A stretch of 64,000 nt of DNA from contig CM082593.2 in assembly GCA_040954595.2 (NCBI GenBank), forward strand, positions 6,200,001-6,264,000, given 5' to 3'. Below, piece after piece: positions 25,996-37,977 of the stretch. Every line of letters starts with the position of its first letter. Positions within the stretch are counted from its first letter, which is position 1. The translations under genes and the position numbers were made by a program. The stretch comes from Balanoglossus misakiensis (taxonomy: Eukaryota; Hemichordata). The notes under the pieces are model-generated. The model ran no database searches and was not told the origin of the DNA. It saw only the letters and a list, made by a program, of their open reading frames with translations.

Positions 25996-28046
25996 TCAGT
26001 AAAACCCATCTAATTTGTACCAGTTCGTGCTGCCATTCATCTCACTATCAGTGCACTCATTTGTTAAATCCCATTTTACCTGTACACATTTATATCTCAT
26101 TCCTCTTATTACTCTTCCTGTTCCTGGTGGATCTCCATCCTGAAAAATATGATGCAATTATTAAATACCATTTGTTATACTCTAAACTAGATCAGAAATA
26201 TCAGACACAGATGGAACATTTGGTGTATCTATATTCACATGAATGATGTTGGCTGGAAAGTTTGAGACATAAGCTGTGAGTTAACGGCAGCAAACATGAT
26301 AATAATAAAGAAAATGGTCATTTAATATCATATGGCATAATAAAAATGAACACATATTTCACCTTATTTCCTTGATCCCAATCTGGTCCCCGAACAACTA
26401 CAGTTCCAACTTGCATTTCGGCAGCCATGTTTGCACCTTCAACAATAAAATCATGTGTGCTACCCATTAAATCTGTGATTGTCTATTTTCCATGACAACA
26501 GTCAGTGGTTAAATTTGCATACTAGGTATTAAACTGTACCTTCAAGACATAACTCCAGTTTGAAAGCTAGTGAAAGTGAACAATATGAGTACTGCAGTGT
26601 AAACCCAAAGATATAACACCCGCCCTCACCGAGTTCTGTTTTATTTGAAGTTTTTGCAACGTGCCTCTGTGACTTACCTGACATAACATGAATGGCAAAT
26701 GGGGATCCGGAAATCTGATTATTGCCAACACATAACACCAGATTATAGATGCCTTCTTGATCTTCGCGAAATGTGAAATGGTAACCGTTGGAAACATGTT
26801 TTGCTGATAATTGTTTAGTTGATCCATTTGGACTTGTAACTTTCGCTTCAAGTTTAACCTGGCCTTGTACATTTATTTCCACACTTTCTCCAGTGATGGC
26901 AAATTTGGGGATTCTAGATCGTGTCACCTCCACTCGGACAATACCAAGAATCTCCTCTCTATCAATGATCTCAGTGTTTGGCTTAAACGTGACTTGCATT
27001 TCAGACGCACAGCGTATGGTTGTGGTTCGCAACATTTCATCAATGCGTCCAGTCGTTTGCTTGTGTAGGGCTACTATTTCATTGTCACCATAGTTAATCA
27101 GGACATTAATAAAGTCACAGACACTTGAAATATTCTTCTCTGCTATTTCGTATTGATCGATTTCGCATTCCAGATGCTTCTTCTCAGTATCATGGCATGC
27201 CTTCAGACTTTCGACCAACTTTTCCTCGTCTTTTCTAAGTTTCACGATGGCTTCTTCTGTGTGAGTTTTGATCTTTTTCAAATCTTGTTGGTGACGGTCA
27301 AGAGCATCAGATAACTCTTTCGTAACCACTTCGACGCTCTCACGAGCCTCTGCTTCTTTAATTCGGAGTTTTTCCAATGGATCCTGTAAAGTCTTGATGA
27401 AATCCGCAGTAAAATCTTTAAGAGATTTATGTTGATGGTCAGGTCCCGGTCTGTGGTCAAGGACCAGGCATTCAAGACAGATTGGCTTTTCGCAGGAGTC
27501 ACAGTAAATCTTCACAACATTTTCTTCGTGAGTTTCACAGAACATCGGCAGACGGTACGAGGATACCTTGTCAACTCTTTCAGTTTCGCTCCCTTCGTCA
27601 TCCAGCCCCATCAACCTATGTCCCCTGTTGATGCTGATCTTCGCGTGACCTTTGACACACTTCTGACAGAGATTAATTTGACAGTCAGCGCACCTCTTTT
27701 CTGCAACCCCCTCTTCGCAAAAATCGCACCTGACCCCTTCAGATTTGCTCGCTGATTGAGATTTGCACGCTTTCACGTACTCTACCAAACCGTTGATGAG
27801 GAAATTTGAGCCCATGAGAGCCACGGTCGTCTCACCCGGAAGTTTGATGTCCTGTCGACACTCCGGACATTTTGGGATTCCTGAACTTTTCTTCACTAGC
27901 GTTGCCAAACATCCCTCGCAGAAAGAATGTAGGCACTGTAAAGTCTTGGCATTTTTGTAGTACTCTTGGCAAAGACTACAGGTCAAAAAATCCTCGGCAA
28001 GTTTTCCCAAATGATCACCACCGAGTGACGAACTAGCTGCAGCCAT
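25996..28046 (-). CDS. TRIM-type RING E3 ubiquitin ligase with filamin repeat and C-terminal MIB/HERC2 domain
   Basis: Three exons: 28046-26678, 26436-26363, 26139-25996, phases compatible, 528 residues. RING finger ~23-63 (C-x2-C, CLHSFC, CPECR), B-box 1 from ~108 (CDFC, CADC, CQKC), B-box 2 from ~171 (CETH, CDSC, HQH), coiled coil ~215-320 and a filamin/ABP280 immunoglobulin-like repeat ~365-455 (SPNGSTKQLSA, SGSPFAIHV). The last two small exons encode a MIB/HERC2 domain (VGTVVVRGPDWDQGN, GDPPGTGRVI, VQVKWD, NWYKLDGFY) and then stop. The N-terminal part resembles TRIM45/TRIM2/3-type ligases, which carry NHL repeats or end after the filamin repeat. MIB/HERC2 domains are known from Mind bomb and HERC2 ligases. 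Predicted substrate-binding E3 of unknown target. The small exons rest on domain match and phase; the acceptor at 26436 is weak. Confidence 0.85.
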
Positions 28047-28313
28047 GTTCGTATATTTTATCCTCTTTCGTTTTGGTTTTCTCAGAAACGTGGGTCACTG
28101 ACGTCATAACTGTGCTTCATTTTCATTGGACGATTTCGCCAGAGTTGGAAATTTATGTATAGAGAGTGTATTTCAAAACATCTAATCATGATTTAGCTGG
28201 AAAATACTCACTTTTCAACAACGACAAAATTTGGGCGTTTGGAAGGACGAGGAAGTGCTTTTCTGGTCTGGTCCGACCCCTGCCCCACTTTTTGCCGCTG
28301 GCTGCGCTGTGCC

Positions 28314-28383
28314 TAGTCTCGGTTACCCAGAAGCCTTTGCTTCTTCCGATGCTTCTTCAAAGGCGTCTGGCTAACCGAGACTA
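28314..28383. mobile_element. 70-bp foldback element with 9-bp target duplication
   Basis: Begins TAGTCTCGGTTACCCAGA and ends with the near inverse, so the whole element is an imperfect palindrome. The nine bases CGCTGTGCC lie directly outside both ends (28305-28313 and 28384-28392). The terminus TAGTCT-GGTT-CC matches the 375-bp element at 1483, which also has a 9-bp duplication, so both probably belong to one family. Upstream (about 28268-28304) a degraded stretch CCCTGCCCCAC...CCGCTGGCTGCGCT resembles an arm of the larger element, so this copy may be inserted into an older one. Confidence 0.78.
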
Positions 28384-29751
28384 CGCTGTGCCGTGATTGG
28401 TCGGCTGGACTCGAGCAGCAGTCATTTAATAGGCACAGGCATTTCAAATTTCTTTGAGAATAAAAAAAAGGTCTCACTGGAACATTCACATTACTGGACT
28501 CACTGGTTGCCTGGCCAGTAATGACGACTTCACCGCCAATAGTGTCAACTGTGTCACTAGTTTACAAAAACTATGACATTACAACTATCTAGACTATAGT
28601 CCACATACTTTTTTCTAAAGCACAGAAATTCAAACTTCAAGCAAACATCGAAACCACACTACAAATGAGATTATTGTTTTGTTATGAATGTTTAATATAT
28701 ATCATAAAATAAAACAAAAGGCACAGTAATAAAATATAGAAATAGAAAACGAAAAATACAACTGTCTATCAAAACATAAATTAAGGTTGTTTTCTTCATG
28801 TTTTGTAAATAAAATAATACTGTTTAATAATCATAAATAAAAAAGTGAACATTCCGTAATACTGCTAATTACAATCAGACATCTGTATTGTCTCTTCAGG
28901 AGACATTAAGAGACTGGTAGATTACATTGGATGACATTTTTTGAGAAATAAAAAAAATGGACGCAGGATAATTGATATCGTCAAGGCTACCTCCACTATC
29001 ATCATCAACAATGCCACAAGGACACTGATTATTATGAATTTTTCAATTCATGATGTCACCCAATTTCAACGGCTCAATAATGACCCCCCACTCTTTAAAC
29101 AAACAACCCCAGCAATTATTCTGTTTCGGCCATTTTTTAAACTTATAATCCAGTTCGAGTGAATATAAAAATACAAGCTTTCACGTAAAATTAGATAAAG
29201 ATTGAAAATATTGGCACTTGTTAAATATATTTCAGTAAAGCTATGGGACAAAAAGCTGAGTAATATTCTGTTAAAATTTAGCACACGTTTCCTTTATGTC
29301 CCTGTGTAAGAACTGACAATTTTTTAAACATGTTAAAAGATGTTGGCAAGAACCTGTTTGTATTGTTTCTTTACATAGAATATAGACCTCCCTCTGGAGT
29401 CTGTGCATAGAATTAGAAGTAATATCAATGGCAGTGTATTTCATCATAAGTAACAATATGCAGATCAGTTGGACAATGTTAACACTACTGCTTGTCAAAT
29501 CGATTAATATACATGCATATATCTTTGACTGCAAAAGTAAAAAATAAGACTACTTGGAAATACAAAAAGATAGTTACAAATTTATAATAAACATGATTAT
29601 TCAAATAAAAAAAAAACATTAACTGTATCACAAGGCTTTCTGAGAGTTCCTGTATAAAAAATAATAACTTTGAAGAAACTGGCCGTTTTAGTTGGAAAAA
29701 CCACAGACCACAACTATGGAATGAATCACTTCCCAACACTGAGCTGTCATC

Positions 29752-29836
29752 ACCCCTTTCACCCTATTGTTTGGGCTCACCCCATTGTTTCCTACCATGT
29801 GGACGGAACCATATACAACAAACGGGGGGAGACAAA
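29752..29836. repeat. Short palindromic MITE, variant subfamily copy
   Basis: Divergent copy with CCCTTTCACCCTATTG at the left and ACCATGTGGACGGAACC plus ATACAAC at the right. It shares the GTGGAACCACATACAA-type right half with the copy at 59351, indicating a second subfamily. Just downstream of the Frizzled-domain gene's stop codon. Confidence 0.55.
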
Positions 29837-29882
29837 AACTTAACACTGATAAAAAATCTCCAGTATGAAAACTATCAACAGT

Positions 29883-32800
29883 TTAAAATTTATCCGTTTT
29901 TATTCTATCAATGACGGTATCCTCTTGACTCGGAAAATGGAACGAGTCATAAGACGGGTTGTCAATGGCAACAGGGCTTTGACCTTTAACCTTCCCAGAA
30001 TCACTCGTGGGTGACGAGGGTTCAACCGGTTCACAGTAAGGCACGGGATCATGTACTTCATCCGATTCAGCAAATTTATTTTCCGCGACTTCATTTGATT
30101 CCTCTTGGTATGGCTCATTATAGAAGTTACTTGTTTTGCTTTCGTCTGGGTTGATGCTATCGTCCTGAAATGTTGATGGAATATAGAGAGTGTGAGAGGT
30201 TTCCCATTAAAAGAGAGATGATCAGATTTTGTTTATAGGGGAAGGGACAATACTGGAAAGAATGAATGACAGAAAACATGGTCCAGTTAAATTTGAATCC
30301 AACTGATTGAAAGTATGAGCCAGTACACTATCCAGATTTCTAAAGATGTGTGTCTCAACTTATTTATTGGTAAACAAGATTTCCTTATAGGATTTGAACT
30401 CGGACGTAATCCCTGCACATTCAAATTCAGAATGTGCTTGACAGCCTGATGACAGGGTGGGCCTGCTGATGACCAAGGGTCAAAGGTCGAAACCTACCGC
30501 GTTGATTTGTTTGAAGGAGTCTGCTTCGTTTCGTGTCATAGTCACATCATCGTAGGCTGGGTTTGTAAAAACCGCCGAGTCAGGACGGCCGGAGAAATAA
30601 TGTGTCTTGTGCGTCACATGTTTCCTGCAAAGAGAAAGAGCCTCTTGAATGTAAAGATGTGTGCAATTGAAAATGCCTTTAGAACATTTTCCTGTAGTCT
30701 TATAGTAATACATCTAACCACCTGTACATCTCAAATATTAATTTGGTGTTTGAACTTTCTACATTGACAAATTTGATAAGATTTGATTTCAGGATGTAGC
30801 CCCAGGAATTTTTCATATTTGATACAAGTGTATTAAAAATACATAACTATCTGTATAACAAAGTCATTAGAATACACACCTGCAGATGATGATTAGAACA
30901 ATGATGATAGCCAACACCACCAAACAAGCTATCGCTATGCCAATGCCGATGGCCAGGCTGCGTCTTTTCTCTGCTTTTTCTGTCGGATGAAAAGATATCA
31001 AAATATGTAGCGAGACATTTATATTTATCATGATGGCAATATAGCATTTCAGAAACTAGCTATGGTGACACTGTATCCTTTCACCCCCATTTCCCTGTAG
31101 GGAGGTCCAACCTTGCCACTGAGAACAATGGAGTTTGACCAAACCATTCTGGTGAAAGGGTTCACTTGAACATCCGAAGTAATACCCACTTCTACGACAA
31201 AGGTGGACATGAGATCTAGCCAGGTTGTCCATGGGAGTACTATAACCTAATTGTTTGACTGCAACACTTACCTAATCGACTCCTTTCAGACTTTGTCAGT
31301 ACTTTCTCCTCGCACCTCTTCCCTGTGAAGTTTCCATGGCAACTGTTACAGGAGAAACAATTGCAGTGTTTGCAACAGTTTAGATTAAAATCAAGATAGG
31401 GCTAATGAAAAAGTTGACTCAATCAATTTTCCCTGATTTTCAAAGATTGCATTTCTTTCAAAGAGTGGATGAGCAGTCCAAGAAGTTTCAGAGTCTATGA
31501 ACCCTGAACGAACACGATACCATATCATACTCATAATTGTCACATAATCTCAGCCTGCAGTGAATGTCTCGTAGAAAGAAACCAGCATTTACTCACATGC
31601 ACTGTTGTTCTGGCGTTCCGTCCACGGTGACTTGGAAACAGGTGCCACCATTCATGCAATAAGCATCAGGAGATGCGTCGTCCTCACAACGGATGTGTCC
31701 CCTCCGACTCGTGTCTTCTCTGGTGGGCTCGACGGTGTCCTGGGTGTCTGTACTCACTGCGGTCGTGTCATCTTCTTCTGTCACACTCCCTGTGTGTAAA
31801 CAGTGAAGAGAGGTCAAACGGTGATCCACAAGACACAAACAACAGAGGTGATAGTAAACCTGAAACTAGAGTAATACTATACTATATATGACAAAAATTG
31901 ACCAGAAAGTTTGTCCATGAACTCACGGCTTTAATAGTTAAGTGGTGATTTAAAATCATGCCTGTCTTGTCAGGAATTGTCGATAAGCATGTATGACAGC
32001 TAAGTATGAAAGAATAAGAAAAGATGTTGGTTTGAGAGAGATGGCTCTACCTTTCGTAGTTACAATGCGGGGAGAAGATGTCGATATCGTCGAAGGCGAA
32101 ACTGTTTCAAGCAGAGGAGGTAGTGTTGCTAGCGACGGGGAAGAAAAGCACTCGTCGGAATTATCCGGAAGGCTGGAACAGTCGAGTTCCTCCGGCCAGG
32201 AAAGACCCTCCTCCAGAAAAGACGCCAAGCAGTTGTCACGCGCCGTCTGACAGAATGTACGACAGGGAGGCAGCACGTTGCCTCTGTCGCAGGGCGGCAC
32301 GAAGGCAGAGCAGAGCAAGAGATGCAGATTACGGTCGCACGGAGAAGACAGCATAGGGGAATACAACGCCAGGAAAATCTCAGCTTCTGATTGAGACGAG
32401 TGGCCGGCAAAGTTGGGGAAACCGGTCAGTGAGTAGGGAAGATCTTGACACTGTGGAATGTGTATAGCTTCGCAGAAAACTGGAAAAATAAAGCGAAAAT
32501 AATAACAGAAAAAAAAAATTAAAAGTGCATGGTTTGATTTGCTGTGCAGATTAACTCTTCTGCCAGAGAATTGTGTTATTTATTTTATTTGGAAAAGTTT
32601 TTCGCAGACATCAGGAAAGCTGGTTGCAACAGACCCCTACCCCGACACAGCTTGGTTCGAACCTGATGACGTCATATGCTTGGTTGGAGTCATCTACTTT
32701 AAATAGGGGTGCAACCCACTGTAAAATGATGTATGACTGACCTGTGCAAACTGGTACTGGATGACTCCAAGCGCCATTATTGCAAGTGACAATGTGCGCG

Positions 32801-35800
32801 CCAGCTAGCATATATCCTCTGTCGCAATCAAACGCTACAGTAGTGTAGGCTCTGTAGTTGGGTGTCCCAGTCTGAGATCCATGGGCTGGACTACCAGGAT
32901 CAGAGCAATCAGCTGAAAGATATAAAAAAAAATTGTTCACATGAACCCACACTGCATGTATTAAATGGGCAATACAATTAACCAGCTCAGAAATCAATTG
33001 ATACCCTACTTGCAAAACCTGAAGATTTTTTGATAGCTTATTACATTGACAGTTCCACTAATGTGCATTATTCATAACCTTGTAGGCTGTACTGATTGGA
33101 ACCATAGACCCAGTGGAGAAAAAGGGTCTATGTTGGAACATACCATGTTTAGAATTGATATTTATCAATCACTTACCAATACACTGTGGTAAGGGCAGTG
33201 ACCAGGTGCTATCAGACCGACAGGTGGACACAGGTGCACCAATCAGACTGTAATTCGGGTCACAGCTGAATGTAATCTGAGACCCAACAATCGCTGGGAA
33301 ATTTGAAAATCCGCTGACCATATCAACATCACCATTTGTCAAATCACCAGGGTCAGGACAGCCTGTGGCAAAAAAATATGTTTGAAGCTATGACTCATAA
33401 ATGGTATAGTTGATCAGTTTTGTATCACAATGTACATTGTAACTAAAAATTTGTTTGCGGGCAGCTCTGGACAAAGTATCATGATTAGGCAGATATTTCA
33501 GCAGGGCGCATATATGAGCTATAACACTGTACATGCAAAAGGTATTTTGTCAGCTGGATATCTGTACTATTAGTACATATTTGGTCAGGGTATACTGGAC
33601 TATGAGGTATATGTGTCGATATACATGTAATGTAGGCAGTGTAGTCCATTAAAGCCCTGGGTAAACTTTACCCATTACTTTCAACTTTTCTTTAAGGCAA
33701 ATATACTGGGATAAACTTGTAACTATACTTCACCTGGGTGTAGTGTTGTCGTGCTGATTGGCTGCACTGTTGTCGGGACGTAGTCCACAGAAACGCACTC
33801 AGGATGCGATCCGGTGGAGAACAGAAAAGTCATCTGGCAGTCGATGGGCCATTCGATTCCTATCGCGCCCAACATCGGCTGGCAGTCGTCGCGCACGCGC
33901 TCACACAGCGACTGGCAGGGTGGCACCACGCCCCGGTCGCCGCACTTGGGCAGGTACAGAGAGCAGACCAGCAACTGGAAGTGGTCGGAGCAGCCCAGGT
34001 TGACGAACGTCTGAAAGGAGTCGAGCGCCGACGCGACCTCGCTCTGCGTCTGGTGACCGATGGTGTTCGGGAGGCTGGTTCCGTTGTACAAATCTTGGCA
34101 CATCGCCACGGAGACGGGTTCGCAGAGGTCACCCGGTGCTGACGATGGAACACAAAGTGGGCATCGTTATTTATTTGTAAACATGACAACATCTTAATTC
34201 ACCTAAAAGTGTTTTGATATAAACATACATGTATAAGATTCTTTTCACCCAGTCTAAGTATTGGCAATGGAATGTGACCAGAAACCTGAATGTCTGCCCG
34301 ATAAAATCAGAGTATGATAAATTGTGAAATAAAATTATTAGTAGATTAGATTAGCCAATTCAAATAACCTTACGTGGAGCATGATCTTCTGAAACACAGT
34401 TGGGAGAAGAGTCTGGGCTGAAAAGCAATGTTATCTCACAATCCATGGGCCATGGCAATCCAAACCCATCTAGCACTGGTTTGCAGTCATCGCGTACATG
34501 TTCGCACAAGGACTGGCATGGCAGTATGACGCCACTATCATCGCACTTGGGCAGGTACATTGCACAAACCAGCAACGAAAAATACTCGGAGCAACCAATC
34601 GCGATGAATGGTTCAAAGCTTTCTAGCGCTGATGAAACTTCACTCTGGTTTTGGTGGCCGACCATATTAGGCAGTCTTGTCCCGTCGTAGAAATCTCGAC
34701 ACATCTCCACGGTGACCGCTTCGCACTGGGAGCTTCCTCCTCCTCCTCCTCCATCTTCACCGGGTCCCGGTGGACCGACGCAAACGTCGCCGTCCTCGGA
34801 GCTGGGGAAGTTGGAGCAGCTGAGGAACGGCGGCCATTCAACATTGATCTGCGTCAGCATTGAATTGCATCCGTCGTAGGCAGACTGACACACTGACCTG
34901 CACGGCGGTACGATGCCGTCTGCCCCGCACTTTGGATGGACCACGGAACACAAAAACAGAGGCAGATACTCAGAGCACTGTACCTGCATAACGAGCGCCA
35001 TCTCACCCAGGGTGCTTTCAGCCGACGCCTGGTCACTGTCGAAAAAGTAATTGGGGTACGTAGTCTGATTATACGGGAGGTGAGATCGACATGTTTCGCT
35101 TGTAAGCAGTTCACAGCTTGCGGGTGCACCCGGAGTAGTTTCAACAACGCCAGCATTTGGAGTTGTTGCTGGCGTGAATGTTGTCAGACTCAACTCAACA
35201 CTGGCAGGTTGGGCTGTTTCAGCCACCGTGGCTGGTGCAGCTGTGGTAATGTCAGAAGCGACTGTCGTCGTCTCCTCGGTAACAAACTCGATACACTCGT
35301 GTTGCGGGAAGGACGAGCAGTTCAGGTTCTCCGGCCACTCAGCGCCGTACCAATTCACCAACGCGATGCAGTCCTCGTACACCAATTCACAGGCCGACCG
35401 GCACGGAAACCGCACGCCGTCCGAGTCGCAGTACGGGTGGTAGACCCCGCAGACAAACTGACCGATATACGGCGAGCACTCGTACTGGATAAACGACGAA
35501 AAGTAAGTCAGTTCGAGATTAGCATCCTCGTGGTTTTGGTGTCCAATGAAGTTAGGGTACTGTGTGCGGGTGTAGTTCACGTGATCTGCACACAGAGAAC
35601 TCCGCAACACCTGACAGCCCGACGGTGATGTCACATCCTGTCCTGTGAATCATGGGAAGAACGATATATATCAAATCATAACACCTCTTATTTAGCCTCA
35701 CAAAAGGGCACTGTGCATACTGTGTTGTGATTTGCTAGAATGAGCCACGTGATAGGAAATCAGAATGACTATTTCCCTAGGGGAATAGTTACAGGATCTA

Positions 35801-36085
35801 CTACCCTGTAACACATAGGCCTGGCCTATTTTCAAGCTAGAGCACCTGTATATGCATTTTAATTTGGCTCTTGGTATAATGGATAGTGATATCTAGAATA
35901 CATAAAACAGATTTAGTGCATTATATTTGCTCTGAATTCAGGCACATTCAAACTTGTTATCCTTCATCACCAGGTGTATTTCATATCAAACAAAATGTAC
36001 AGTACTTACCACCACTGAGACAGACCAAGCCGAGAAAAGGAAGAATAAAAGTAACCAGGACAGCAAATCTTCTTGTACAGATCAT
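29883..36085 (-). CDS. Single-pass receptor-like protein: 5 Frizzled CRDs, 2 sushi domains, EGF, TM, NPxY tail
   Basis: Eleven exons: 36085-36010, 35642-34374, 34138-33734, 33362-33177, 32912-32742, 32479-32051, 31789-31597, 31342-31272, 30979-30880, 30624-30498, 30164-29883; 3309 nt, 1102 residues. Exon 1 encodes a signal peptide (~1-25). Exon 2 holds three Frizzled cysteine-rich domains and a Thr/Pro-rich linker. Exon 3 holds Fz4, exons 4 and 5 one sushi (CCP) domain each, exon 6 Fz5. Exons 7-8 form a six-cysteine EGF domain (~880-920), exon 9 the transmembrane helix (~942-966), exons 10-11 the cytoplasmic tail with NPAY (~988) and NPSY (~1078). Ectodomain exons 2-6 are all phase 1-1, the exon-shuffling signature. 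The Fz domains look most like those of corin/MFRP (CRxLCE, WPxxxxC), but there is no protease, LDLa or CUB domain, and no seven-TM region as in Frizzled receptors. I do not recognise a named orthologue. Wnt or other lipid-ligand binding is possible, not shown. Confidence 0.88.
31075..31162. repeat. Short palindromic MITE copy 6
   Basis: Ends TATCCTTTCACCCCC and GGTGAAAGGGTT; inner GGAGGTCCAACCTTGCCA. Inverted orientation relative to copies 2-5, in an intron of the Frizzled-domain gene. Confidence 0.75.
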
Positions 36086-37350
36086 CGTAAATATTGCACA
36101 TGACTGTAGAGAAACAAAATCAGACAAAAGTGGTAGAATTAGCATTTATTTTCTCTGTTTATTTCCCATTATTTCCTTATCATTCAAGTCCACTTGTTTG
36201 TTGACAGTACAGAGTTCGTTATAAGTTGCCAAGTTGCATAGTGATTCACATATATGTATTTCATGCCCAGGGCTCCCACCACTGGGACTATACCAAAGTT
36301 GCCGTATCAAAGGTCATGGCCCCAGTGATTAGCTATCACAGTTAGAGGTAATTCACACATGATTAGAAGGTAAGCTCAAAGCCAAACTACCAGGAAGATA
36401 ACTGTTTATATTTATTTATCAGATTACGTTGGCATCTGGGCCCATGGCCATGCACAGCCAGACCCAGAAGATTATAAGATCATTGGGCCTTCCCTTACTG
36501 TGGCATGTACTGCTGTCCCACATCTAGATTGTGTCTTCAGAACACTGACAGGACCATTTGTCCCGTTGTTATCAATTACTTTCTGAACTCTGACTTTGAA
36601 TGTTTCATCCGACATTTGCACTTATCTGTGCTACGCTATTGGTCGAACTATGTGATGATGTAGGTGATTCAATGTTTGGTGACAGTTTTGCTGACAAAAT
36701 AGTCTACTCTGTACCTAGTATCATATATCATCAAGAGGTTTTTTTCTTAAGTGAATCAGTTCTTCCCTAGTGTGGCTACAAAATTAAAGAAACTGTTGAT
36801 TTAACTTTTACTTTCATGGTAATCTTGTGCAGAGAAGGTTTCCGCATATCACATGGACAACCAGGATATCTAATGACACATTCTGCGTCCATCGTGCATA
36901 AAATCAATCATAACCTCAGTTCAAATGAGTGCACCAACACCACTAACTTTGATCTGCACACATTATGGCTCGCTGCACGCCAAACATTGAGGTCAGCATA
37001 TATTTATAGTATCAGAATAACAAAATATTGGGTTACATCTTCGGGGTGACTGGATGACATCATGCAGTTAGGCAAAAGGCCAATGCAAGTATAAGTGTAG
37101 TAGTCTAGAATCCAGTCTGGTGTGTGTGAAGCATAGCGAAAAAACAAACAAGTCTGGATTCTAGATTAATGTGTACACTGAGAATGACAGGTCTGTGTTA
37201 CTGTTACACTGCAACAGAATTGTTTTCCCGAGAAAGGCAAGAGTCTTTGTTTCGAGGTTCACAATGTTTATTCACTGTCTTTAGTTTATCATGATGGTCT
37301 CATTCTAAACAAGACACAATGTTTGTACGCAGGGACTAAAGTCTTAAAGT

Positions 37351-37404
37351 TTAACAACTCCAGCTCGATCAAAGCATTAAACTTTTAACAACTCCAGCTC
37401 GATC
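37351..37404. repeat. Short direct duplication, 34-bp period
   Basis: TTAACAACTCCAGCTCGATC occurs at 37351-37370 and again, identical over 20 bp, at 37385-37404. Confidence 0.85.
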
Positions 37405-37977
37405 TCATTCGGCTTGTGAAGTAAAAAATAAAATACTTTTGTTGGCATAGAAATGACATCACAAGCAACCACTATGGCAAGTTTTATGTACAGTAGTTGG
37501 GCATTGCTGTGGGTAAGAAAAAACAAGTGGAGTCATTCGTCAAGGCTCTTGTAAACTTGAAAATCACAGCTGGACATGTGAGTGAAACCACCGGCTTCAT
37601 TGGGCTTTGGCCAACACCCTTCAAGTCATGGCTTTTCTATAAACTATCTGTAAGCTGATACAGCTTGCCGACTTCTAGACACTGACAGAAAATACAAACA
37701 TACAATCTGTTCACGAAAGTTAATTACTTCTTCTAGGAAGTATAAACTTTTCTGTACACACTATGAACTGTCTCTTTTTAAGATTGATTTGTTCGAACCA
37801 CCGACATTCTTCCAGATCACATTCTTCATTTCTCACACTGCAATTAAACGGTTTTATGAGATCAGAGGTCATCATCTGGGGACCAGAATGGCACTATGGG
37901 GATTTTACATTACTGCCTGAGTCATATTTGTACAACACGCTTGAAGTCTGACTCGGTCTGACTATTAAACCTTGACA

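Larger units (their letters stand above)
28047..29882. other. Intergenic region between the TRIM-MIB and Frizzled-domain genes
   Basis: AT-rich, about 1.8 kb. The right part is probably the 3' UTR of the Frizzled-domain gene, the left end the TRIM-MIB promoter. It contains the 70-bp element at 28314 and a variant short MITE at 29752. No further coding exon is seen. Confidence 0.6.

Noticed and set aside
30374-30436. tRNA-like stretch (minus strand GAGTTCAAATCC B-box, CATTC/GAATG stem)
   Set aside because: The loop lacks the conserved T33, the T-stem pairs poorly and no acceptor stem is found; at best a decayed tRNA-derived repeat in an intron.
34936-35628. 230-codon plus-strand open frame
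   Set aside because: Antisense to the Frizzled CRD exon 34374-35642, whose cysteine pattern makes the minus strand the coding one.
35868-35900. GGTATAATGGATAGTG resembling a tRNA A-box
   Set aside because: No matching B-box or cloverleaf downstream; chance similarity in an intron.
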